Source: Ischnura elegans (lineage: Eukaryota; Arthropoda; Insecta; Odonata; Coenagrionidae). From it: DNA of 64,000 bases. Numbering within the stretch: position 1 is the stretch's first letter; each line of letters opens with the position of its first letter. Below the pieces are notes generated by a model. It saw only the letters and a program-made list of their open reading frames with translations, made no database searches and was not told the origin of the DNA. The translations under genes and the position numbers were made by a program. Shown piece after piece: positions 49,701 to 61,700 of the stretch. The stretch lies in the NCBI RefSeq assembly GCF_921293095.1, contig NC_060246.1:139004198-139068197 (forward strand), written 5' to 3'.

Positions 49701-52700
49701 ATTCCTGTTTTTATATAATAAGAAATGGTCATCATGAGCTTATAGCCCTTTAATCATGAATAATTATTAATTATAAATGTAAGATGATAAGCAGACAAAA
49801 TTGTCAGGCCATATTACTTGTAGCAAGTAGCATGGTATGGACCTCACAAGACTTTGCAGCAGGTGATCATAGCAGAGCTCGGCCGCTATAGCAGCTACGT
49901 CACCATCTGATCATGTATCCAGCAGTAGTGTGGTTTCTGGATACGGCCCTTAGACTCATTTTTAGCAATGAACACCATATTTAATACCAAACTCCCAATT
50001 AAATCATAAAATGGAGGATTCATTGACTTGCATCAACACAGCTCTCATGATGTAGCAGGTCATTATTAAGAATTTCACAACAGGTTACGCATATACACTT
50101 AGAGAATAATGCTTAATCATTAGTCCTAAGGCACTGATACGATAAACCTTTGGTTTTCAGCCACTGCCTCATTTCATTCAAATAAATTCCATGGGTAAAG
50201 CTAAGTTTTAAGCATTTAAACACAACTTTATACAAGAGAAGGTGATAAATAACGTCTCCAATGTATACCTTGATGATATTGGTGAAGTGGCGCATGTTGA
50301 TGAGCGCATTCGATGCTTTGAGGAAGAATCTCTATCACTAACATGTGAGTGACTGCCCCCACCCCCTCCACTGCCCCCACAGCTGGATTGCTTCTCACTC
50401 TCCAGGAGCCAAGATAAAACCCTGATAAGTAAACATAAAAGACAATTGAATATATTTTCGCGAGGGATGAGAACCACAACTCACGCAATTTACACCAGTA
50501 ATCAGAACCTTATCTAATTGTGTATGGTGCAATCACCTTACCTTTCTTTACTGTGTGCGCTTGTGCTAGGAGCATGTAATGTTGAGGTTGGTGTGTCAGA
50601 AACCACACTCACTCCACTATCCGTTAGTTCTGTCAAGGTCTTCTTACTACTGCTAGATCGCCGCCGATCAACTTCTTTTCCAGGTCTAGCGAACCTTCCA
50701 TCATGCACACCTAAGATTAAATAATTTTATTAGATATTATAATTATATTATAATAAATATGCACAAACATGTGAAACCACTTTCAAAAGGTGACTCTGAT
50801 AATATAAAAAAAAAGCTCCTTTCATGTCCTTGAAAATGTATCTTTACAACAATTCGCATTCCTTTCTTCAAGTCCTGATAATTTTCTAAGCCTTTTTAAT
50901 GCAATCTTTCCAAAACACTTACCCTCATTCACAGTTACCACAATTTTTTAATGCTCTGCCACTCATAACACATAAATATAGAGAATACTGCACACTGAGT
51001 ATTTATGTTAGTGAGACCATGGATTTTGGTTATTTTAGTATCAACAAGTCAGCCAATCGGTGAAGACCTTAGACGCCAGCTGGATTGGTGTTTGGTACAA
51101 CAGGGACCCCATACTAAACAAACGTGGCATCTTCTGTTTACATCAGGTGATTGGTTCAACATTGATAACTTTTCTTTGACATATTGAGATTTTGTCAATA
51201 TTTTGTTGATACATTCACCGAATTGCAGAGGATATCAACTTTGCGTAGTGCTGCTACCTTGACATGACAACTTTTAAATTTCGATTAACATCTACCACTG
51301 ACACTAGCCTTTAGAAAGGGATTTCTATTCGCTCTCATGATTATTAAAAATAATTTTTTCACTTTATCCAGTGTGGTTGTTCTTTTATTAAAAATAAATA
51401 TTGCTTGCTGTAACATGAATATCCTTTGCACTTGGATTTTCAATGCACTCACTTCCAATGAAATGAATATTATCATTAGTAGTCTCATCTAATAAGATTA
51501 CGTATTCAATAGTTTTTGTAGACTTCATACAAATTATATTACACAATAATTTTTTAATAATAATAACATACAATTTTAATAACTGCATAGCACCATTGTG
51601 CAACCAGGGTGACACAGCATAGAAAATGTATACGTTGAAAACGGAAATTGTGCTTCATAGAAGAGATTTAAGTCGAAATAAAACAATACCTACATTGCTA
51701 ATGTATTCTTCATAATATAGAAAATTTTATTTAATATATAAAAAATCAGTAACCATATTTCTGCGGTAAATAACCACTCATCAGAATTCATAAGTATCAG
51801 CAGTAGTACAAGCCTCTCATGATTGTTGTTAAAGATGATAACTCCCAACTAAGCATTTAATCATCATGCATTTTTCAGTGATAAATATTTTACAGAGAGT
51901 ACAATTTACTGTACTGATTGTATTTTAGTTTTCAGTTATATTTTGTCCCTTTAACAGCTACAGGGCCAGGTGATGGGGGGTGCTCATCACAAAACTTTAA
52001 TTGACAACAGTAATGAATACCATACTTTAAATAATATATTCAAAGAGCATGAAGTTACTAATGTACAAAATAAATGTACCTAAGTTTTTCAAAATCTGGT
52101 CTCACGATAATTCTAGCTTTCCAATCTGGGTGACAATGACTGTGAAGAATGATGCAATCAGGAAACAGAAAAAAAATTAGAAATACCTCACGAGATGTGC
52201 ACAAATTCATTAAGAATATAATTTTAAATGTAGAATTCAGATAAGCTATAATGTAAATAAGATCTTTGCATTATTAACTAGCAGCTGAACATCCGAAAGA
52301 CGTCACCCATAATTAAAGTGGGACTTTTTTAATGCGGTGCAGAAACAATTTTTTTTCCTAACTCAGCTGAAAATAAACCTTTTACTCTACCTCTCTTGGA
52401 TCATTTGGCCTCGACTACAAAAGATGAGATGTTACAGTGGTGCCACCTTAACACGTTCCGTGCTCATGACGTAGCGTCTACGTCATGGCAGCCACTACCG
52501 AGTGGCTGATGACGTAGACGCTACGTCATGATTCCCTTTCGCGTTATATTCCGCCCTGAGCACCAGCCACCGGTGTTAGGGTATGGGAGAGGGTCAGTCA
52601 CCACTCTTCGCCTGTTTGCCGTGCGGAAAGCTCCAAAAAATTTTTTTTCGATTTTTATCTGTGTTTTTCTATTTTACTCGGTTTTGCTCTGCAAGGACAT

Positions 52701-55700
52701 CTTTGGGGGTGGGTTTTTACAATCTATTTCATTATTACTTTCATTTTATAATGCAGAAAACAGTAATATATTCTCAGAATTGTTCTTATACCTTAAAAAA
52801 AAACTTACAAATATTCAAAGCAAAATAAAAAAAAGATCCTTTTGCAGTTGACGAGGATAGGTAAGATACTATATTACAAGGTATTTTATCTTTATTTATG
52901 ACTTTTCACGCAATGATTAAATTCTGCTTATTTAATTGGTTTTTACAAGAAGGAATACAAATATTTTTCCCTTGTTGTTATTTTTAATTTTTAGCGTCAA
53001 TTAACGCTATCGTGGTAAATTGCTTAGCTGGTTGCCTAATTTCCGATTTACTCCAGGTATGTGTATTTTAATCCTTACGATAAATAATAAATCGTTCTTA
53101 TAACTTTAAAGTTTCCGAGTGAATTTTATTTGCCATGATATCATCATGGCAAAATTTTTTGTTATCCCTATGTTTATTTGCTGCTACGCTTGAAATAATA
53201 ACCATATTTGCAAAAAATTTTACAATAACTTCAGTGAAGTCCTGGTTCCACATTGCAATTTATTTTTACTATTTACATTTCATGCACAATATCTAGACTT
53301 CCCCATCCTTATGTTCACTATCATTTGAATTAGAGACTCATTACTTGATTTTTTCCATAATATTCTAAATACTTACAAGCATTTTATTTGGCATCCTCCC
53401 CAACAAAAAAATGCCTAAGAGAACAATTTACACTAACCCAGTCACATGCCGCCGAACTCGGAGAAACTGATCCGGTCCGAGGATATATACATCCGAGGAT
53501 ATAAAATGGGCAATGCGTGTCCTGAAGGAAATTTACTAGATGGAAATATTTAACCATAGAAGAATTTCCCCACTTTTTGGCCTTATTTTTCATGCAAGAA
53601 TTATCAAAATTTCCCATACCTCCAATTATTGAAAAGCTCAATCTTAAATGACTCGCATTGCTTCAGGAGAGAGAAGTCACTTGATCAATTCATGTCAATT
53701 CTCCAAGCCCTTCAAATCAACGAGAACCTATCTACGTTCTCTGACACTAACACTCCTCTGACCGACTGATTATTCAAAATTAGCACCATATAGATGCATT
53801 CAAGGAAACAATGGACAAAGTAGTGACCCGCTCATGTAACCTATGTTTGGAAGAGTCTATGGTTCCATGGAGAGCTAGGCTGGGATATAGTTAATATATG
53901 AGGGGAAAGCGCTACAGGTACGCAATAAAGTTGTATATGTTGATGGAAGCAAAGGGTTTGGTACTGCAGGTCCTCCAACTCAGAAGTGTCTGGAAAAGGG
54001 CAAAAGAAAGGTGAGGTGGTGGAGGCCTTTCATGAGGATAAAATCTGTATCCTAAGGTGGAAGGATAAGAGGGAAGTACGGATGATCAGCGGTGGTTGAA
54101 TATAGCATTTACAATTGTGGCATCGATCATTGGAATCAAATGATGTCCGACTTTCCCATTGAAAGGAAACCCATCAAATGGTACTAAAATTGGGAATCCA
54201 CCTACTGAAATTACTGTTGCTGAACTGTCACTTTGTATTCAAAGAAAATTTTTGGAAAATTCCTCTCATCGACTTTCTAATTCCAATGATAGAATCTCTT
54301 ATGACAATATCTGTACCTTCGACCCCTTTGAGGAGATAGTCATCCTAGCCCACCTCAACAAAACCAAGGGCTTATTAGGACATTTCCCCGATTATATGAA
54401 AAACAAGAAAGACAGAAAAGACGAAAAAAGAAGAGATGTAGGCAGTGCTTCAAGAAGTATGTCCGCCAGAACACATCATATTATAGCCCCACCTGCCTAG
54501 CTGATCCTCGATTGTGTCTTGACTGCTTCCAGAATTATCACAATAATTTGTGATGCAGAGAATTATTTACCCAACGGGAAAAACATATTTTTTAATGCAT
54601 ACCTTTTATATTTTCTATTTCAATGTTTATTTAAAAAAATTATATTATTTTATGCATAGTATTTAGTAACTGAAAAATTATTCTAATTATGCTGGTCAAT
54701 GTCTGATTTGTAAAACAATATGTTTCATTACAAAAATTCTTCGTTTATACAAATTTTCCTTTTCATTTATAAACCAATCTATATCATTATAAAATCTTAT
54801 CCAGAGGATATCATATCGTTCAGTATAATTTTTCCATCATAGGGAGCAACACTTTTGCTGGAAATATTGGTAATACTCGCAATATTTTCTTTAGAGCAAT
54901 AAAACATTTAAAATCGTATTTAAATGTATCATTTCCAGATTAAAAAAATTATGTTAGCTGCATTACTATTTCCATTAGTTTTTTCCAGAAAGTTATAAAG
55001 TCTGAACGGGTTTTTGCTACAGTACTGACAAAGAGCAAAGAAATATGGGAAACATGTAGGTGTGTTGCGGGAAGGTATCACAAGTTTGACAGGATACTTA
55101 AAAATTTTAATTTCAAATTTTTAGCAAATGAAGGGTTATTTTTGGAAAAAAAGTGTGAAAACATGTACCAGGCATCACAAATCATAAGATCACGTCGTTA
55201 AAATAATAATAAAAAATACAAATTTTTGCCAAAAAGTCGGCCATAGGGCATTTTCTTCAAAAAACGGTCAGCACGGAATGTGTTAACAGAATGGTTCTGA
55301 ACGAGGCTAAAACCACTTGTATTCTCTTTCACAACAAGTTCTCTCATGAGATTCCTACTCTGCCTCCTCATTCGGATTTCTCCACCTCTTCCACTGTGAA
55401 ATTATTAGGTCTACAGCTTGATGACACTCTTGACTGATCAACTCATATTTTTGAAATTAATAAGAAACTTTCAGTAGGTATTTATATGATAAGGAAACTC
55501 TCTCCTCTTGTTTATATATACGTTCTAAAAGCTGTGTACTTTGCCAAAGTACACTCACTATTTTCATATGGTATCATGTTTTGGGGTAACTCCCCTACTG
55601 CAGCTAAAGCCTTCTCTTTACAGAAACAAGCCATTAAGGCCATCTGTAAAGTTCCAATCCAAACAAGTGGTCGGCCACTGTTTGTGCCCCTCAGGATCCT

Positions 55701-58700
55701 CACACTTCCATGTATTTACATTCTCTCATACGTGCCATGTTTGTGAAGTGTTATCCTTATTACTTTCGAGTTAATTCTGACTTTAACAGTCACAACACTA
55801 GATCAAAAAGTGACATTCACAGTTATGTGTATTCATTTAGCCAATGTCAGAAGGGACCATATCACTCTATTGCTGCAATCTACAATAGGCTACCCTCTGA
55901 TTTGAAATCCCTTACCTCATCAAAGGTTTTTAAGAATAGATTGAGAAGCTTGCTATATAGCAAAGGTTATTATAGTGTTCAAGAATTTTTTAATGATAAT
56001 TTTGTAAATGTTATTAGTGTTCAAGAAATTTTTAATGATATTTTGTAAATGTTATTATAGTGTTCAAGAATTTTTTTAAATTATACTTTGTAATCTGTGT
56101 TTTGTGATTCTTCTATGTCTCTCTGTATCTTGACGAAACCCATGGATAATTGTATCCCTACGGTATTAATAAAATATTATTATTATTAACAAAGAGTTAA
56201 AATTTCAAGAAAAACTCACCCTGTGCTGGTGAATATAAGAGATCCTGCCCTTTCTGTGCATCTCCATAATCTGGCATTGATTTTGACTTAGGCAGATAAT
56301 GGTGGGGCTGAATAGAAGACTGCTGTTGTTGTCGCCCTATACCGGGCAATCCCAATGATAATTCACTTGGAGGGCCTATTGCACCAAGACTACCCCCTCC
56401 ACCAGCATCCGAGGGAAAGTCATGGACATTACCAGAATCCGAAGAGAAAGTTGAAAAAACATCCTGAAAACATATATAAATAATTAATACACAAATATAT
56501 ACAGCTACAAATCAAAATATGTATAAATGTATGTGAATGTCACCTATTGTTACATTGTGTTCAATTGTTTAGTGTTACATCTAGTGTTCAGTATGTTACA
56601 TTTTTATGATTCATTTAACATTCATGACGTGTCCTATATCTATGTTATGTGGCTCACTGTAATATATGATCTTCTGGACAAATAAGATTAATAAATAAAA
56701 TAAAATACACTCACAGTAAAAGATTGAAAATACAGAATGGGCAGGATCCGGAACATGCAAGACCTACATTATTTCCTGTGCTTAGATTACTTTTCCTCCA
56801 GTGAACGATTTAACTAACCACTAAATGGCTGCATTTCCTAAGTGATAAATGGGCAAATATACCTTAAAACCTAAAATAGTCTCTCTGAATTTTGGCACAT
56901 CTAGAAAGAACAACTTTTGTGAAACTGAAGCAAGAGTCAAATGAATGTACCATTTCAGGCTTTTTCACATAATTTAAATTTTTTAACAATGTAGGTGAAA
57001 ATGCAGGCATTTTTAGTAGACATCCCACTGCTTTATATATGTAGGTTTAAAAATTATTTTTATCGGCCTTATGTTAGGCATGCCAACACCTGAATATAAC
57101 AGTTTATAATTTCCAAAATAGACCTAAACTATTAAGGACAAAAATGCAGTTTTCCTCAGTCTTGATTGTACTTTTGATTATCACTACGGTGAGGATTGTT
57201 TCCTAGACAGTCGGGGATATATTGAATGGTGTAACTCCAAACTGAACCAAAATTAAGATTAATACCAACGAAACAACCATAAATAGAAAAAAGCATAGGA
57301 GAATTCTTTGGAATGGCATGGAGCATTATTTACTCATGTGCATTATAAAGCATTTAATTTAATTTTTTCCCGTTATTTGATTGCCAATCAGATCCATGCA
57401 CCTTGAATCAATGTGAAGCCGAGCCTGTAAATTATGCAATGTAAAGCAAAGAATTCAATGTATAAACAGTCAAAAACATTAAATGCGATGCTTCTTCAAT
57501 GTTTATCAAAAATATAGTGATATGAGATTTATAAAGTTATTTCTTTATTTTGTCCTGAGAATTTCATGTCAATTCTTCTCTTCTACGGCTAAGAAGAAAT
57601 CCCAGCATTAGCTTTCAGCAACCTATTGCACTAGGGACATTCTTCGTCATAATTGAAAAACGTATGTCTCTCCTGACCGATCAGTCTTTTTGGGCAAAAT
57701 TTTTAATAGTATAAATTAAACAAACAAAGTAACACCGATAATTAGTAGACTTAAATTTGAACTGCTATTTTGAGCTACAACATGATTCATACCTTATCTT
57801 TCCGAGAATGTCTAGGACAATATGATGGCCGAGCTTGATATGGATGTGGTGGAAGCAATGACCCACTGTTTGCAGGCAAATTGGTCACTGCAGCTGCACT
57901 ACTATGAGACGAAACTGCAGCAGTGCCTAACAATGACCCTGGCATAGCACTCACTGTGCCTCTTTTCCTTCCACTGCCGTCAGGTGATCTTGGCCTTGGA
58001 GATGACAGGGCACCAGGTGATCTGGAGGGTGTGAGGTCTGACCACACTCTTGAGACATGTTGGTCTACAAGGGCCACGAAATAATAAATCATGAGATTAG
58101 AAAAGCATCTTCTCAATTCAACCACAACTCAAGACTCAGGAGGTCGTGGCAGATACCTACATTTTTACTTTAATTTTCAATTTACAGAAGATTAATTATT
58201 ATTTACATGCAGGACCAGGAACATTCTGGATTTACCATGTTTTGCAGCACTTAAGATGCACATTGATTTTTTAGGTTAGATTCTATGGACCCAGGTATTG
58301 GAATAGCTTTTAACCAGTAATAATCTCTCCTCTTCACTTATAGGCATATAGTAAGAACATTTTTTTCAATTGTTTCATTTGTAGAATGAATGTACCAAAT
58401 TATAGTTGTTTCCAATTGGATGGGCTACAAAATTCACCCGAATGAGGGGCCAAATAAGTATTGTGTGAATCAGCCGAGGAATTTGGTTATGATTAGGTGA
58501 GCGAGTGCTTTTTTGACAGTTTCCTTTCTTTCCCCCATCCCTCATTTCCCTCCCCACTGTTTAGACATGCTCTTTCCCCGTGGTGATACAAAGTGCTGGC
58601 AAAGAAACATGGTGATGTGTTCCCGAACTCACTCCTTCAAAACGATTCCCCAGTGAAGGAATTCGAGATAATTGTATCTAATGTTGAAATTTGAAGTTTT

Positions 58701-61700
58701 CTTTCCAATTTAGTTTTATTCAGTAAAAAAGCCGCATTTAATATTTAATGACCGCACATTGTTTTTTGTCTTATGTTTGATAGATGCTCAGCAAACGTTC
58801 AAAATATCATCTCATCAACATTAAACTGTACCCTATTTATTGGGATTGTTTTGTGTCACGATTGTTACGACCTCACACCATGGCCATGCCATTGTAACTT
58901 TCTTTCGTGAAGATCATGTGCTCGCACATCACTGTCAACCATCCATATCTGTCATATCCCAATCCTGTAAGTATCAAACTCATTGCTGATCGGAGCAACC
59001 CTTTCCCCAACTTTCCCCCTCCTTTTCAAGCACCATCTTTCGAGGCAAAAGACAACAGGCCTGGTGCTCAACAACCTATCCCCCAATTGTCCCTTCAAAG
59101 TGACTTCTTCTCCTCCCCTCCATTAAGGAAGGCAAAAGGGTTCCAATATACTTAGTGCCTCTTCATCGACATAATTCTTTGAATACAATGCATTGACTTT
59201 ACATTCAGTCAGCAGCTTTATCTTCTTGCATTGGCTCTATCCCCATCTTGATCCCAACACTTATGTACAAATTCACTCAGGTACCATATCATTCATATAT
59301 AAGATGAGACTATCCTCCTCATTCTCTTTGCTTGAATTTCACTTGAAAGCTGGCACAAGGTCTTCTTTGAGGGCAACTACTCTGATTGTTTGCTGAAGAG
59401 CCATAGATGACTAATACGCCGTAGTATTACCAACCCTCTATGGGCACTCTGTTGTTAGCCCAATATGTACTGAGTCCTCGACCTGCCATTTAAAAAAGGG
59501 AAAGGCCAATATTAATAGTGCGGTTCACTCCAAGGTTCTTTCTTTCATCTATTCAAAGGCAAGTCCAGGAAGAGGAACGCTGGAAGAGCTGGGTTAGCAT
59601 TTCTTTCAAGATTTATTTAACCAGTGAATGAGTGTATTCTTTTGCTGAAGAACAACAAAAGTGACAGACGCTATGATGTATTTATTGTGAATTGCTACAT
59701 CATGAAAATGATAGCTGTGATTTCGACAACTTAAATAATGTTCAGGAGACAATTCTTCCACTCAAGATGGAAAAAAACATTATCTTTTCATTTCCTTCTC
59801 AAGATGAAATAGATGAGTGTGGAGAACATTGAAAGTAGGACAGGTATGGACCAAATTTTACCAACAACTACCCACTACTTTGCTTGAGAAGACGTTTTCC
59901 TCTCATTAGAATTTAGATGATAGCCATAAAAGTTCCCTCACTATTTCATTTCACCAAAGATTCAATGAGACAGTTTGTAAGTTAGTACTGTTCAGACCAC
60001 TGTGTGAACAATGCATGAGGGCTCAGGGGAGCCCTTCGAGGATACAACACACCGGGGCCGGGAACCAAGCCCATGGCTTATACGCCCGATCACCCGAGGA
60101 GGGGCTGGAGAGGAAGGGAAAAGGAAAGAGGCGCCGCCGCGATAGGAGCCCGTCGACGCCTCTGGGAAAGGAAAGGGAAGGAAGGGACGGGACGAGGGAA
60201 AGACACCTCAATGCTATAGAAGCGAAGATCCACTGTGTGAACAATGAAATTTCCTACATTTGCCAATCACAGAAATGGGGTAAGTTCATGGAATAATACA
60301 ATGCTCACTATAGCAGCCACCATATTGAGCCACTAGCTAATTAATTTGCAAAAGAAATAAGACAGTCTCCTCTGGATGACTAAATAAGTCAAATGGTGAG
60401 AAGCGTAGGCCATGAGAGTTGGTAGAACTGCTCATATGACTATCATTTAGCTGGAATAGAAAAATAATCAAGCTGAAAAAATTCTAGAAATTCTTCCATC
60501 AAATTTCCTCCAAAAACATTCAGTTACCAGAGTTTTATTTTCCACAATAATAATTTATAGTTTTGTATGGTGCTAGTGTACATACGGAGACATTATACCA
60601 TTGAGTAAGGTGCATAGGAAAGGTTCAGATTGGGAAGTTCAAAGGGCAAGATGAGGAGATGCATGAAAAGGATCACATAGAAATTATTATCCTTTACCAA
60701 CTCCCTCATCATTACTATGACACAAAGTCAAATAAATGTTTTAAGATAGACCTAAATGATACCTATTACATTCTTGTAGGATTCAATTGATAAATAAAAG
60801 CTTACCTAATATTGCCTGATCACTATCATCTGTCGTAAGCTGCAACTTTTCCCTTATGGCATCAGCTAAAGTTCGAGGGCTAGCTACAGCCATTGTTCCA
60901 CCACCAAAACTACTGATGCAAGCCATACCCTCCATGACTCCACAGGAGTCTTCAGCACCAGATGCACCTTCACCCTATGTAGCAAAAATTAGCTTTGTGA
61001 ATAAAACTGCTCACAGTGATGAGTATCTCATTTGTGAAATCCATAAACATTTTTTGTTATACTCATCAACACACAAAATACAGTAGAGCTTGTAATTAAC
61101 CAAGCCAAATTTGCTTTGTAATCAGAACATATTCAAATGGAAAGTAACCTTATTGTGCAGAGGGTTGCAAGCATGTGTACAGTTACAAGTAGGAGCTATT
61201 ATCTTCAAAAATATTGCCCTACTCACTGTATATAGCCATTATTTTATTACAAACAAACATGGCCATTATTTGAAAAAGAAAAATCAGATTAAATTCTAAC
61301 ACACAGTGACAATTTTGCTCATAGAATGATAAATATTTCATATGTTGAAATGCAATATGCCCAATGAAACTTTTGCCACACTTTTCGTGACAGTCCAATG
61401 GGGCAGCTTTCTCCACTGTCTTTGACAACTGGAAAATTATTGGAATTGGTAAAATAGGATGAGGAAATATTCATAGAAACTGGCTGTGGATTTAGTCAAT
61501 CAATAAATTATTGAATGAGCATAAAGAAGGTTTTTACATAGTTTGCCCACAAGGCACAATCGGTGTTGGGAGAATGGTTTGTAAGTTGATGTCCATTCAA
61601 AATGATGAGTTTCATAAATCAGACTCTACTTTATACAGAACATTAATTCATACATGGAATCCAAAATTAAAACAAACCTCCTGAAGTTTCCTATCAAGTT

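Larger units (their letters stand above)
52452..55282 (+). mobile_element. second piggyBac element, degraded
   Basis: TTAA at 52448-52451 and 55283-55286 flank 13-bp inverted repeats, CACGTTCCGTGCT and the inverse of AGCACGGAATGTG (12 of 13). Length is 2831 bp. It is a different family from the piggyBac in Rab11, judging by the tips and the protein. It carries a decayed transposase and a large subterminal palindrome. Confidence 0.92.
52360..56190 (+). pseudogene. LINE fragment (jockey-like), split by piggyBac
   Basis: Plus-strand RT C-terminal region. The left piece, about 52360-52447, ends in DEMLQWCH, and the right piece from 55287 continues [14 protein letters not shown]. The frame is continuous across a single TTAA. 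Further right are [14 protein letters not shown] (one stop), [36 protein letters not shown] and a short ATT/TAA repeat tail at about 56165-56190. It is 5'-truncated and dead. It lies antisense in an Axin intron, with the tail about 30 bp from an exon. Confidence 0.82.

Noticed and set aside
60015-60296. 93-codon basic open frame
   Set aside because: It lies almost wholly in the GC-rich retroposed insert, where lack of AT-rich stops makes long frames likely.
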